Of a stretch of 64,000 nt of DNA, positions 1 to 14,400 are shown one piece after another. Both the position numbers and the translations under genes were made by a program. How positions within the stretch are numbered: position 1 is the stretch's first letter; every line of letters starts with the position of its first letter. The DNA lies in the NCBI GenBank assembly GCA_035582835.1, contig JAYKAV010003266.1, forward strand, positions 4,530,672 through 4,594,671, in the 5' to 3' direction. A model generated the notes under the pieces. It searched no databases and was not told the origin of the DNA. It was given only the letters and a program-made list of their open reading frames with translations. This stretch comes from Phoebastria nigripes. Lineage: Eukaryota; Chordata; Aves; Procellariiformes; Diomedeidae.

Positions 1-62
<62 letters not shown>
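1..62. repeat. Compound simple repeat: poly(A), (AT)n, (AC)n
   Basis: 27 A, then an (AT)n run to about 52, then (AC)n to about 62. It is cut by the window start, so the full length is unknown. Confidence 0.95.
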
Positions 63-2850
63 TCACAGAGCTACTAGGATACAGACTTCAGCTTCGAGGT
101 ATTTAACAAAATCCTGCCCTTCTCCAGTGCCTGATGACTGATGTTCCAGTTTATGCTGCCCATCTGTTAGGAAATAATCCTCACTGGAAAAAAAAAAAGA
201 GGGCGTGAGGGGGACGACATTAAAAAAAAATCCTGCACCATTTAAACATAGTATGGAGATTTATAGGTATTTCATATGACCCTTTGTTCCTCTAGTGATT
301 AGCCATCTTAGGGTGCTGCTTTGTTTTTGCAAACAACCACCTATTCTCTCTCTGCCATCATTTTACAGCCAATAAAAGGGAGAGGTGCCAAAGACAAAGT
401 TATTTAACGTGTAGTTCTAACATCCTCTGAACAGACAGACAGGAGGGACAGAGCCAGCACGAGGCCGCGATCCGAGCACAGATGGGATCCTCTCCCCGTG
501 CCCTGGCATAGTCGGCAGCTTCTGCGCTGGCACGAGCAGGACTGGCTTCGCCCAGCGCTGGGAAAGGCTGCCATGGGGATTCTCCCTGGGAGAGCAGAAC
601 ATTTTTAGAACTCTCAAGAGCTGGAGCAAGTCTGGAGCCTGCTCACAGGAGAAAAACAGGGTGGGCATTTTCTGAGGGCAGTCCTTGGATGGCAAATCAA
701 GTCGTGTTCATGCAGGGAGAGTGCAGAGACGTGCACTCTGCCCTCTCTGTCCAGCTGGGTGCTGCTGCCAGGACTCTGTTTGGGGAGCAGGCAAGACAGC
801 TCTCACCTCCCCTCTTTTTACTGCTGTCACCAGCAAGAGGGAAGAACTGGCTCTGCCTTCTCTCACCCAGCTTCCCTGTGCCTAGATACCGACGTGTCCC
901 ATCCCCTCCCACCAGCCCTGAACGCAAGGAGACCCATAGGCTGGTGGGGAAAGCAAAGATGCGTCCTACAGCCGTTAGGTAACGTGGAACACGCTGGCCT
1001 CGTCCTCTGGTCCTGGACGCCCCAGGGGAGCAGGCAGCACTGCCAATGCCCACATCCCCAGGCAGGTCCCTGCCAGATCCGTTCACTGCAAGAGCAGGTC
1101 AGGGAGGCAGCTGTGAGGGATGCAGGAGGGTGCTCGAAGGTGGCACCGGTGACTCAGCCACCTCCTGCAGCCACACTCGAAATGAGGTCTCTTTCTACTC
1201 TCTAGCGCCAAAGGGACTCTCTCGCCTTGCTGACAGCGTGAACATGCCACAACGGCACAGGCACATGCACTATTAAAAAGGTTTTTCTTCTGGGTGAGAT
1301 TGAATGAGGCCAGAATTGCAGGAGGAGGAGGAAGCCAGCTTAACCCCAGATTCAAGGCATAAGCAAGAGATATCCGTGCTGGCATCTGGGCCACAGCAGA
1401 CAGATGGAAGCAGAGATGGTTTGAGACACAGTTCAGGGTCACGTCCTGGGTTTGTCACTGATCTGCTGTCCCTTGGCTTCACTCCTATCCTTTGTCTACC
1501 TGTCTTGTCCATTTAGATTGTAGCATCTTTCACATCTACTAAGAATGCATCCCCCCAGCACGGATAGCTCCAGTTTAAGAAGGCCTAATCGCTGTTAGGA
1601 CCGCTGGAGTGGAATCATTAGTACAAATAAAAAGGAAAATAAAAGGGAGGGGGAAGGGCAATAACCTTCCCACTGGTTTCCTACCCATCCTCAAGAGCCC
1701 TGCATCCGCAGCAGTCAGGCAGCCCATGCAAAGGGTCACGGTCTCTATGCAGTTCTGCAGACCTGCGGAGGTTTCTGTCCTGTGCAATCAGCCAGGAGCA
1801 AACACAAAGTTCCCGATCCCAGAGAAGCAGCAGCACACAGCAATCCAGCCTGACTCAGAGGAAAACTCAGAGGGCACACTAGGATACAGAAAACACACTC
1901 CTAGCTTCAGATGAATTAGAAGTGAACCGCAAATTGCTAAAACCATTGCAGGGGATGAAAGCAACTTCACTACTGACTAATTGGTGTTCAAAAGCAGCCC
2001 AGCTTTGAGGATAGGTTTTGCAAGAGCCACCATGGGCATTCTTGCCTTGGCAATTCCAAATCAGATTTGCTTTAAAACCCTTCTGCATTTGTAAGCCTTG
2101 CTGCCAAAGCCCTGCACTCCTGCTGGGATCTGAAAGCCAAAGGCTGATCTTGCTGGCTCCGATCAGCCACCTGTAATGGGTATCCTGCCATGAGAAAGCA
2201 AGTTACTCTGGCTGCTTCACAGAAGGCACGCAGGGAGCCAAGCTCCTCTGCTGGCACCTACAGCTGGCTTGGCAGGGCCGGTGGGATGAACAAATTGCAG
2301 CCACCAGACCTGGCTGACACAGGTACAGAGGAGCCCACACTGACAAAGCAAGAAAGGGCTGTTTTTATACAGTCACCTTCTTGTCCCCAAAGGCTGAGAA
2401 TCCAATCCCAAGAGCTTTTCAAATGCTGGATAAATCCTGCCCTCACACCAAGCTCAGTTCATGCCCAGCACACAGGGTAAGGAAAATTTAAGAGCTAGGG
2501 AAGTTAAAGCATTTCCCCTGGGTCCCAGCAAGTACAAGACATTGCCATGCTACACCGAACAGGGCTAATCCAATCTCTCCTCCTCTCTTATCTTTACAGC
2601 CGAGGTCCATAGCTTCCTACAATGGGCTGGGAGAGGATGTATCAGGCAGCTGCACAGCACCTCGCAGCCCTGTGCAAGTCCAAACTCTTGAGCCCTCTGC
2701 AGCTGCGTTATGCAGAGGAAGGACAGAGTGTGATGAGGGAGCAACCCACGCACATCAGCGGAGCACAGCTTGCAAAGCCCTCCGAGGGCTCTAGTCCAGG
2801 CCACAGGGAGGAGGGGAGGGACAGAGACGAGGAGGGAAAACAACACGCTT
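63..2850. other. Intergenic, nothing supportable
   Basis: Unique sequence with only short open frames in all six frames, none recognisable. No transposon or RNA gene is seen. Confidence 0.7.
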
Positions 2851-2854
2851 CCTT

Positions 2855-2880
2855 CTAATAAAACATGCAGATTTTATTAG
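2855..2880. terminator. Inverted repeat with AATAAA on both strands
   Basis: A perfect 9-bp inverted repeat (CTAATAAAA, 8-nt spacer, TTTTATTAG) places AATAAA on the plus strand at 2857-2862 and on the minus strand at 2873-2878. It could serve as a bidirectional poly(A) signal for convergent transcripts. No flanking gene is identified, so this is a sequence observation only. Confidence 0.25.
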
Positions 2881-5200
2881 CTAGAAAAGTCAAATGGCTT
2901 TGCAGAATGAAATCCAGGGAAACCTGCCCGCACTGGCCAGATGTAAACTACAAGCCGCAAAAGCACCAGAGTCCTTGACGCACCTCCCAGACAGACACAG
3001 AGGATCACTCTTCTGCTCGTCCCAGCAGCTTCTTTCAGTTTAAATTATCCAGCCTCTGTCCAAAAGAGGTGCCAGGTACCCCAAAGCTGTGTTCTTAGAG
3101 CCACCTCTTGCAACTGCATTGTCAAAACCCCAGTTACATATGCAAACACTGTACATGGCCATCCTTGAGAAAAGGCTGGGAGCAGGTCACAACCCAGGTC
3201 TGCATTTATCCGACTCAGAGGCTCTCCAACCTACACAGAGGGTTTTCCCCACCTAGAAGCTTCATGCAGAGCTGCAAGCTGATCCACACACAGAAAAAAC
3301 TCAAGGTTGGTGGCCCTTTTGCGCATAAAGCTGCATCGCATTGAACAAAGAGCAGCACAGGGAGGGGAAGAGAGAAATAAAAACCTGTGGACCCAGAGGG
3401 ATCACTACAACTCCACGCTTTCTCTTGGCTCTTCTGAGCATTGGTTTCTAACAACTTCCCTCACCATCTCAACCCAGAGCAATTCTCTCCTCTCCCCCCG
3501 CACTGCAGGCTCTGACAGTCTCTAAGTCATGTACCACGGCCAACAGAAATCGATTTGTGATGAATCAGGCGGTTCATTGGCGACACGGATTGCCACTTTT
3601 CACAAGTACTGCTTGGAGATCACGCAAATACATCCACCAAGCAAAACACTTCAGAGAGCCTTCGCAAGCAATTAGTGTCCCCGGGCTCCCGTCAGGGAGT
3701 GCAGGACATTAAAGGGAACATGCTCTGCGCAAGCACAGAAACTCAGATTGGTTTGTTGACACCAGGAGATTAGTGTTTTTCTCCTTGCTTGCGAGACTGT
3801 TTGCTCCCAGTTCCCTGGGAAGGCCAGAGGAGTCTCTTTCCACTCTTTGCACTCTTTGGTTTTGCCAAAAGAAGGACCCATCTTTGATTCTCAGCCCTTC
3901 CCATCACCTCCAGGTCAGGCCTGCCCATCCTCACAGCCTCTATCCAATGTGCTACCACCCCAGGAGATCGGGCAGTACGGTTACCGCCCTTGGCAGACAG
4001 AAAATGCAGGCATGGTCTCAAGCCTTGGCAAGACACCAGCTCCCATCAAGTCCACAGGGATCGTACATCCTCAAATTCCCTCGCTGCTTTGGGTCTGCAT
4101 AAGGGACCTGTGCAAGTTTGTCCAGGACAATTGACAGGGAAGGGATGAACCTCCATTGCCTCACACCCCGCTCACCAGTGCTTCAAAGCTCCAGGCCATC
4201 CTTTCTTCACCTCCATCAGCTGTTTTATACCCTCCTCCATTCCTGGAGAGGTGACCTGCAGAGAGCTGGTGCAGGACACCCAGCAGGGACGGGGGTAATC
4301 ATGCCAGTACAAACACTAGGCTGTATAATTAAAGCATATTTACATCCTAAAGCTTGCACTGCGTTGAATGAACTCATTTCATTTAAATCAGCAATGGGTC
4401 AAGCCAACAGTAACTCGCCTCCATCAGACCTGGTGGAAGGCCCAGGGAGAGTTGCGGGAGGAAGAGAAGGAAGCCCTTTTATCCTAATTAAAGCACAACC
4501 CGGCAGAGCTCAGCTACCACCTTTCCGACACCTTGTACCAAACCGCTTAATCACGGACAAATGAGTTTCTGTAATTATAGCAGGAACTGATTTATCTTGG
4601 GGTCCAGAAGTTTAGTAGCATGACCTGAAGAGAAAGCCGGTGTCAGCAAAGAGGATAGCTTACTTGCAGGGGGATCTCCGAGCCGTGCAGCCAAGCTCTG
4701 AGTCTCTAAATCCCTCCCTGATCCATTCCAGAGCCAGTAAACATCATGTTTATGTATGCTCAGCAGACCCCTCCGGGGATCGTCTGTTGTGCGCTGTTGG
4801 CACCAAACAACTTCTCCAGGAGGGAGCAGGAACATTCCCGGGAAGGGAAGGATCAGTGGCAGGCAGGCAGCCGCCTTCTCCACGCATGGACAGTTTTGCG
4901 CTGGCTGAGCAATCTAGTCCCAAGGCTGTCTATTTTTTCCCCTCTCAAGACAAATGAAGATGTTTCTTCCAAGCTGGAAGGGGATTTGACCACTGGGCTA
5001 TCACAGCTTAAACTTTTTCACGCAGCATTTTTTTGTCACAGCCTCGGAGACCCAGACGGGCCATGGGCACACTTCTGTCCCCAGCCACAAATACCCAAGA
5101 AAGTGGTGAAAAAGGGCACGTGCAGCAGCTCCCCCTTCTCTATATTCATCGCCTGCTTCCGCAAGCAGCTGGAAAAGGAATTCCTCAGCTTTGCTAGGGT
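2881..5200. other. Intergenic, nothing supportable
   Basis: Unique DNA. A short AT-rich patch at 4315-4400 resembles conserved non-coding sequence, but there is no coding evidence. Confidence 0.65.
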
Positions 5201-5206
5201 CTTGTC

Positions 5207-5485
5207 TTAGCAACTGCGTTTAAGTCAATATTCATTTGCTGTATGTGGCAACTTTAGTTAGGTACTCAAGAAAACAAACACTCCTGCACCGCAGTTTGGG
5301 AAAAGCAGGTTTTGACTTAGCAACATCTCCAATGACTTGCTGTGGAAAGGTCTGGAGCACATGCTGCTTTCGCTAGCAACCTGGGGAATTGCATGCTATT
5401 GACTTTAGTCAGTAAGATCAACATGTTTGTTTCTGTGCACGGTGCGGGCAATTTAGACTGAGTAAAAGGGTCTGCAGCCAGCAAC
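5207..5485. promoter_or_regulatory. Candidate regulatory island with repeated AGCAAC/GGCAAC half-sites
   Basis: Five same-orientation GCAAC cores occur at 5207-5214, 5246-5252, 5317-5324, 5373-5380 and 5478-5485. Two are TTAGCAAC, one CTAGCAAC, one TGGCAAC and one CCAGCAAC. RGCAAC is the RFX half-site. Function is inferred from clustering alone. Confidence 0.2.
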
Positions 5486-8400
5486 CCTAGCCCAGTCCTG
5501 CTCAATGCTTTATACATGCAAATAGGCACAATGGCTTCATTCGAAAGCTCAGCATGAATTTTCCATCTCTAAAGCATCTCCAAGGAAAACAGAGCACAGA
5601 ATTCATTCATGACAGGCCATCACAGAGTCTATTTCCTAGCCCCCAGCTCAATGTCCCTCAAAATCAAGAGGAAAATAATTTCCCTCAAGCTCTGGGTTTG
5701 GAATTAAGTGCCAGATCTTGCAAAGCACTCGGGACCCAGAGAAAATTCAAGGGGCTGAACGCTTCCGAAAGCTGCCTGTCCAAAGGCTGCCCTGGGCAGA
5801 CAGGCTGCTCGCAGCCACCAGTGCTTTCTCTGGCTGCCACAAAAGCACACTCTCGCCTTTTACTACAGTCTTCCCTTTTTTGCCCAGAGCCTCTTCCCAC
5901 GTAACTTTTCGTTACAAGTGAGGGACAACATGCCCTAAACCCACCCCTGGCTGGGCCAGCTGTTATTCTTCAGAGCAGCTCCTCCTTTCCAATTTAAAAG
6001 GGGGGGTGGGGTGGAAAAAAGACACCAAAAACCCCCCAGCATATTGTCACTGTCATGCCAACAAGCCCCCACAAAGACAAGAGGCTGCTCTCATGGCTAC
6101 TGCGTACGTGCAAGGAAGGGAGCAGAGGCCAACAGAGCCCACATGCATCAAACTGTCTCACACTTTGGACATCTCTGCTGATCAGCGATGAGATGCTGAG
6201 ATCTGTTACTGCCTACCAAAAGCTGGGTACATGGTCTTGAGCCCAACACAGCTCCCAGTAACAACTCCTATTCCAAATGCATATAGCAGACGGGACTGGA
6301 GGAAAACGGAACTGAAACAACTTGACGGCCAGTGCAGGCAGCCCACAGCAAAGGCAGGGTTAGAGCCAAGGGCTCCCGTCCCCCAGCCCAGCCCCATGCG
6401 GCTGCGGTCAGCCAAGTGCTGAGAAGCAAGAGCTCACGAGGGAAGTTTCTGAAGTGCGTTTATCAAAGCGAGCAGGATAAATACTGTTGCTGCTTAACAG
6501 TCCTCTCGTAGGCATTTACAAACCCAGGCACTCAAATGTAAGAGTTTATCTGGCAAAGTGCTTTCTTCTGCACTGGACGCTGCTGGGAGTTTTGCAACGC
6601 GAGTCACAGGCGGTGAGGCAAAATCCAGCTCAGAGGTTCTGCCAGATCCACAGCAACAAGCAGAGCAAAACTTGACACCAACACCACTCACGGAGCCTGT
6701 GTACAGGCATTACTGGCATCCACCACCACCCCCCTCCCTGGGAGATGGATAAACCCTGGTTTCACAGAGGGGAGAGAGAAGGAGCTCGCACAGAAGTAGG
6801 ATTAGAGCTGCAGACCACCTCTCCTGGAAGGTTTGCACAGGGGCTGAGCAGGGTCTTGGCTGCACACCCTGGAAATCCCTGCAAGTGGCAATCCACGTGC
6901 TCAGCGGGAAGCAGCTTGGTCCTTTGGATTAAAGTGGCAGAAGTATTAAAAAAAAGAAAAAAAAAAAAAATCAGAAGCTTCTGTTACACCCAAAAGCAGC
7001 AGGTTTATGCACTTTTGGAAACACTTCTTCTGAAGAACGGACTAGATCAATACATAGATAGAAAGCACAAGCAAAATACAGTCAGTAGTTCCTTGTCTTA
7101 TTCCACACAGGATCACATGCCAAAAAAAAAAACAAAAACAAAAAACCACCCACAACAAAACAAACCAAAAAACATTACAGTCAGGAAAGCAGAGCAGGAA
7201 CAATGAATGCTTGATTTCCCATATTTTATTTTCCCCACCAGCAACTTCCAGATCAAAGCCACTGAGTTTACAAGCAACAGCAAATGCTTTTTGCCCCTTC
7301 CCCCAGCTCAGGCTGGGGTCTGCAAGTCAAGCTGAGCTCTTTCCACTTCATACACCACCAAACCCCCAATACGAGATCCTCACATCAGAGCTGCATTTGC
7401 AACTGCTTCGTTAACACACAGGGCAGGGGAGGCTCTGTCTCCCTCCTCTGCAGTTGCAATCCACACTGCAAAGAAGAAAATTAAAAAAGAAAACAAAAAG
7501 AAAAAAACTTCATTTGTCTCGCTCAGGATGACTCCCTGAGTCGCCCTTGTTACGGAGCCGGTCCTGGGGACCCTGGCAATGACCCCGGCACCCCATGCTT
7601 TAGCCGCAGCCTCTCTGCAGTAGGGAGGACAGCCTCTGCCTCCACGCTCTGTCCAGAGCTGGGACCAGTGCAGGACCTGCACGTTAATTAAAGGTTAATG
7701 AAGAGGATCAGAGTGCAGACATCAGTGCCCTCTGCTGGGACCAGTCAGAAGGGCTTATGGGGGAGTGCTGGGCATCCTGGGCAGCTCCCAGCACAAGGGC
7801 TGGATGTACCCAGGCTTGGGAAGCCCAGGTTGGTGCAGGATAGGTGTGATACCCACTCCGGAGGCTGGCAGGCAGCCTGCCCTCCCCGGGCACTGCACAG
7901 GCTCCTTCCTCCCAGCTCCCCATCGCCATCACGTCGCCTCCCCCACTGCCTCCCCACACAGCCCCATCCCCGAAATGCCGCATTTAAGACTTCTGCCATC
8001 AGGCAGTAGGAAATCAAATGGTCTTATCAGAGAGCATTAGGACTAACATGCCTTGGCCTGCTGCCTCGCTACCGAGCTGGGCTCCAGCCGGGCTCAGCGC
8101 CTCACAACCTCCTCGGCAAGGCACCTCTGTGGCTCTGAGCTGAATAGAGTTTGACAGTGCTCAGGAAAAGAAGATCCCGAGGGAAAGGAAAGGAAGGGGG
8201 AAGGTGGGCTTTACAATTTATAAAACCACTTTCAGTTTGACTGCATTAGCTTTGCCTTAGGCTCTAAGACACAACGAAAGCCAGCCAGCAAGACAGGGGG
8301 GAGTAGGGAATGGGGAAGGGAGAGGGGGGATGGCAACGAAGAAGAAAGCTGTAATTGCAATTGCTGGAATTCACTTTTAATGCTAGCTGCTGAATACAGT

Positions 8401-11400
8401 AAACACACTCTCGAGTCCAGGGAATAAGCATTGATTTTTTTTTTTTTTTTGCAAGTGTTCCAGTGAAAAGCTTCAAATCAATCCTGTTCTGTCAGACACT
8501 TTTGCCTCTTGGCCTCCAATTACTCACTCTCCACATCCACCCTTCCCTTATCTCACCTTCCTGGGCACACCTGATGCTGAAGGAGCACTATTTTACCAGG
8601 TATCCCACCCTGCGCTAGCCAACAGGGCCGGGAGGAGCCGGAGGGGTCCGTGGGGAGCCAACGCGGCACGCACAACCTCAGCATATGAGACACTTCGCCT
8701 GCAAAGCCCACGTGGGAACGAGGGACAGCCAGAGTGCAGAGAGAGGGTACGTGTGTGCNTGGGTGTTTCTTCCTCATCACAGCCCCATACGCATCACGGG
8801 AAATGTTTTGAAGGTTCAGTCAAGCTCTGCACATGCACGCACAGTGCTTTGTTTTCCCCTTGCCTCCTTCCACCCCATAGGGATGCCTCACAGTGATTTT
8901 GAGTCCAGGCTGCCCAGCCCAGGGCACACAGGAGCTTTTTGGTTTTTTTAATTGAACCTTCAGAGACTGCTGCACAGAAACACCAAGGCCTCAGTCCCAG
9001 TGGGAGCCTCCTCTCCCACCCGCCTCCCAAAAAGTCCTCCAGCTCTCCAGGTGCCATAGTATCAAGTATATTCCCAAAGCTTCATTTTTCAGTGATGGCT
9101 AAGTCAAGGCAAAAGATTGGATTTTCATTCCAAGCATATGTAGGCTTACTAGTCAACATTTGGTCTCTCCCAAGTTTCTCAGAGGCAGAAGCTAAGGGGG
9201 AAGAGCTGTGTATGGTAACACGAGCCTGGCCAGCACTTCCCCTGCTCAAGTAATACAGGTCCCAGCGAGTCCTACCGGCTGCAGGGTCCCAGGTGGCAAG
9301 CTTCAAAGCAAAGGAAAAAAACTTCACTTAGCCAGGGAACAACTCAACACTCCTCTTGTAACTTCTGCAGAGACACACTGTAAAGATTTTACAATAAGCG
9401 TGGCATTGACTTTGATTGTCTCCCTGTGTCTAATTTGGGAAGATAAGATGTGCGAGAGAACCACTCATGAGCTATTTGTTGTAGGGTTTTTGATGCTTCC
9501 TAGGACTCTACCCCCTGGATTGGAGCATTTTATTAATCTGCTCCAAGAACAGAGGAAGGAATATTAGGTAGAAAACAAATCTAGATTGTGGGATAGGGAC
9601 AGCAAGCCCCATCATCACACAGAATGAGACACATGCAGTCTCCTATAAACTCAAGGTGAGGCAAAGCTGATTATTTGTCATGTTTTAATTCCAGGTGAGC
9701 CTCAAACAACTGCTCCTCTGCTCCCATAGCAAAGGGAAAGCTTCAGCTCCCCATGCTCGTGACACGCTCTCATACTGTAGAGGCAAGGTGGAACAGTGTT
9801 CTGCCAGGGAAACACCACCCATCACCCACCCACGCAGGAGTGCAGAGCTGTCCTTACATCACGCTTACAGGATCTGATCAAGTGCATCCCACTAGAAAGC
9901 CACAGCTGAAATTTCCTAGGACAAAACTGGGCTCCATGCTTCTCCAAAATGAACATTGATGGAAGCAGACACTAGCATCCCCCATGGGCTCCTGCCACAG
10001 GTGCTCTCCCTTCTCCCGCCTACCTGTTTGTCCCACACAGATCAAGACCTCCTGGCACAGAGAATTTGCTTTCACATACCTAACTGCAAACGTGAGGAAG
10101 AGTTACCATTGTAGACATGACCTTCAGCTATCCACAGGCTAGACATTTCCTTCTGACAGCTCCCACATTCACCCTCAAATTATATGTACTGTACATGACT
10201 GTTAAGAATAATCACAGTATTTGTAGTGGTGTGTTAGGCACCAAATTATGTATAGGCAAAGCGATTAGTACCACTATTTTCTATCAAGACAATTTGNAGC
10301 AAGCATAGCATCTTCTCACTCCCCAGCCAGGAGCAGCATTGCGTGAAATCTTCAAACACAAATCTGTTATCAGAAGTCTCAACAGCAGAGCTCAGAGGAG
10401 GTTGTAACAGCCTTGATAGTTTTTAATTCTTCTCACCCCACCGCCCTTCCTTTCTGTCCCAAGTGCCTTCTACTTCGAGCTTTGACCGTGCATTGCTGCA
10501 GCTGAGTTGTGTATCTAGTGCTTAATAGCATAAGAACTTCTGCTGACTACCATCTTCAGATAAAAACCTGCTCTTTCAGTTTGTTTACTAAAAATCAAAA
10601 TCGACTATCCATCTCAATTCCCTGTCCTACAAGCCTTCAGTCTCAGTCTCACATTCAGAGTCCCGTTTCCCAGGAGGAAGCCAAAATATGCTCAAACCAT
10701 ACACAAAATCTGTGCCTTTCACTGTTACCAGCGTCTTGTCATTGGTAAGACCTCTGGGTCCAGGTCCACCCAGTGTCTCACGCAACAAAAGCTCAATGCT
10801 GCAGCAGGTCCAACACAGTCCCAAACCTTTGGCCCATCATGGTTAACTTCTCTCCCTCCTTTTATCCATGGGTCTTCTCCAAAAAGCTAAGCACCTGCCT
10901 TCTAAAGCCTGCCCAAGTTTGAGCTAGAAGGCACTCTCCCGTGCTGTGCCCTTAGAAATAACGGATCTAACACAGTAATTAGCACAGCCAAACCAAGAGG
11001 GAGATTACTTTAATGGCAGATTGTCCCATGGGGTAGGAAGGAAATACCAGAACTTCTTCTAGGGAGATGAGGAATCTCAGTCTGGGGGCCGATGAGCAGC
11101 TTGTACCAATGATGGAGAAGACAGGGTGCAGCAACTGCAGGGAAGGAAGCGATGAAGCTTTGGAAGTAGGGGAACAGGAATGCTGGTGCCCTTGATAGCT
11201 CTCCCTCCAAGGTTGATGGAGCTGCCAGGAGGTACAGCATGTTCTCTCCTATTGATCTATCAATGTCTGTTTTACAGAGAAGGGATTACTCACTTCTGAT
11301 AACATAGCAAGGTTGCCACTGATGAAAATCAATGGATCTGAGTTACCCAGCCTTCATTTAATTAGATCACGCTGTAAATACGTCGGGAGCAGAGGAGAGA

Positions 11401-14400
11401 CATTCTCCACAACCACCTCTGCTCTGTGTTCCTCTCCCCAGTTTTAGACAAGTATCTTCCTGGGATTATCAAGATAAATGGACTTAAACCAACAGACTTT
11501 TACTGTCTGTTCTGTAGCCAAAGAAAGGAAGAGTGTACTTCTCCATCACCTTGGTCCACAGCTGATGAAGCCAGCCAGGAAGAGAAGGACACTAGAGATG
11601 TGTAAGCAAATTACTGGCAATTAGCTTTCTGGGAAGGTGGCTTGGATTAAGACTGAGTGTGAGATCAGGCAGCTTTTTATAAGCTAAATAAGCAACAAGC
11701 AGTTTGAGAGAGATTTCGCCCCCTGTTTACAAGGCCGACCAAGGCCCGGTTAATTAATCTCTCTTTCCAGTTGCCCTTCTCACTAGGGCTTGTTCTCCAC
11801 TTTGAGCAAAACACCCAAGACAGCTGCTCAGATCTCTCACATTGCAGGGTGATGAAAACAAAGGCACAGATGAAAATTGCTTTAGAGCTTAGCCTCTCAG
11901 AGAAAACAAACGTGCCCGTGCTGTAATTAGGACTAGGCATGCAAAAAAGAACCAGATCTTTGACTGGTGCTTAACCAAGGATAGTAAATAAAAATAACAG
12001 CAATCCCTTCCCACATATACACACACACAAAAAAAAAAAAGGGCAAAGAAAAGGCAGGCCTATTTTTCTGAAGCTCATATAAGAGGTTGGTTCATCTCTT
12101 TTGATCCTCATACAAAGGCAGATCCCAGACTGTGGTTCTGTGCATGCTAAAAGCCAGCAGCAACGCCATATCAAAACAAGACATTCAAACACACACTTCT
12201 CCCCCTGGGGAGAGCTTATACACAGCACAGACACGCAGTTACNGTGTTTCATGAATTGCTCAGAGCTATTCAGATCCAACAACCAGGGCTGCAACACAGA
12301 ACATCATCTTAAAGTGGTGGCACAGCCCCCTGCAATGCTCCCAGCCAGCACCAAGCAGCTGGGTTAGCGACATGCCAACACTTCCATTTGGAAGCTGCCC
12401 TTCCCGCTCCTCCTCCAGACATGTTTTAAGGCATTTAGTAACAGTCATAAATTCTCACGCGTTTGTTTTAATGAAAAGGTTCCTAGCAATATTTGCTTTA
12501 ACTTGCCGTTAACAGCACAATTAGAGCTGCGAGGCCAAGCTGAACAGTGCCTCAGCCAGTCCTGTCTGCACAAACACTGCCTCCATCCTCTTCTCTTGAA
12601 AAGGCAGCACATCTCAGCTCCTTTGCTAGCACTTATGCTGAAAACAGAAGGCAAAAGTGCAGCAGGCACCAGCACCAAACATTTCCATACCCCTGCAGTA
12701 GGCCATGAGTTAAACTGAGAAGCTGTGGCGCTCTTTTAACGCAGCTGGTAAACATATATGTGCAAGTCTCCTGTCTATGGAGGACTTTAGAGAGCTAAAA
12801 GTCTCCGAGTTTGCTGGCGGTTTGGTAATAGAGTTGATGGGCAGCATGATCTATCTGGCTGTCCAGAAACATCAGTCAGCATCAGGATTTGCCCTGTCCC
12901 TGTCGTTTCNGCTCTCACAAAATCCCTGAAGGACATAATCCACAAAAGGCCAAACAAAANGAGCAGCAGGTCGGAGGGTTGCAAGAGCTCTCCTGGCACA
13001 GCTGCCTCAGTGGTAGGAGAGTCTGCAGATACAGCAGGGCTGGTAAACCTTTTCCAACAAGAGACAGGCTACCAACCCTACTGTCTTCCACCTCTTTCAA
13101 GGTCTCCCTTCCAAGCATGTCTTATCATCCGTCAGCCCCGGCACAGCCCTGCAGTGCTGTGCAGTCAGTCTTTGTGCAAGAGGCAGGTGCTAAAGTCTTG
13201 AGTCACCAGGCTCATGTCCCTGCCACAGCCTGGCAGGTCCCTGCGAGCTGGGGACACAGGGAAGGAGCACAGTCTCCACGCATGCATGCTGCTCCTCAGG
13301 ACACAGGCATGATCTCCAACCCACTTGCTGAAAGACTGACGTGTTCCACAGAAGACTAAGACATCTCTTCCTCCTCAGCAGGGGTGACCTAGAGGAATTG
13401 CCAAAATATGCTTTTCTCTGGGTTTTTGCGAGGGCTCTGCTGGCAAAAGGACAGGCTGCAACTCCAGGGAAAGAGGCTGTGGAATGAGGCATTCATCCTA
13501 CAAACAAGGGGGCAGAAGCAAGGGCTGCTTGATCAGGAGTTGTCAGCAGTTTTTAGTTGGAAAGATTATGGCAGTGATTCTCAAGGTAAGGTCTCTCTAA
13601 GCAAAAAGGACAAGGGAGGGAAAAAATACCCTTATTTCTATATTACCTTCTTTCTTGTTATCAATTGCTTTGAGATATGGCCATGGATGTCAGCAGGCAA
13701 CTAAGTACTCCTTCATACTGGCTGCAGAACAACTCTAGAACAGGAAAACTGTCCCTGTCCCAGCAACCTCAGTGATTGACTCCTNTTTTTCTATTGCTCC
13801 TTATCAGGGAAAGAGAAAGAGTAAATGGAGCATGCAGTGAAAAAAAGAACAAAAGTCAACAGAAAGACTGAGTTAAGTTACAAAATAGCACATCTCCAAG
13901 ACCTTGATTCTTTTCTCAAATGCAGTTCAAATTGGCTAATGTGTTAAAAGATTACTGGGGTAGAAAGAGTAGGATAAATGGACAGAATGCAATCACAAGT
14001 GTCTCATTTCTCTCGGAAGCTCTATTAATGGACAAGAAGCCCTTTTGCACATAGATAAGCCCAAAGCAAAGGGTAGCAGTAAGGAAGACAGAAGGAAAAT
14101 GCCTTCCAGGGTCAATACCTTCCTGTTTCACTGGCAGCTTGTCCCAGGTCTTCTCTAGGCTTCCCTGCATCAGCATGCACACAGCCCTCTGCCATGAAGA
14201 CAACTTCCCTGTCACACTTACATAGCAACAGCTGATCTGTAATTAGTCATAATGCCAAGTCATCCCTGAACTTCTTCCACTCGTTCCATGTTAATTTCTT
14301 CAATTTATTTCTGTAATATTGCTAGTCTCATGACTTAACTTTTCTCCATGCGACTGTAAAGGGGAAAGATCTGGAAATAATTGCACAGCCATGTAAGACA

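Noticed and set aside
6745..7206. 153-codon frame ending in a lysine-rich tail
   Set aside because: The tail is translated from A-rich low-complexity DNA; nothing else in the frame is recognisable.
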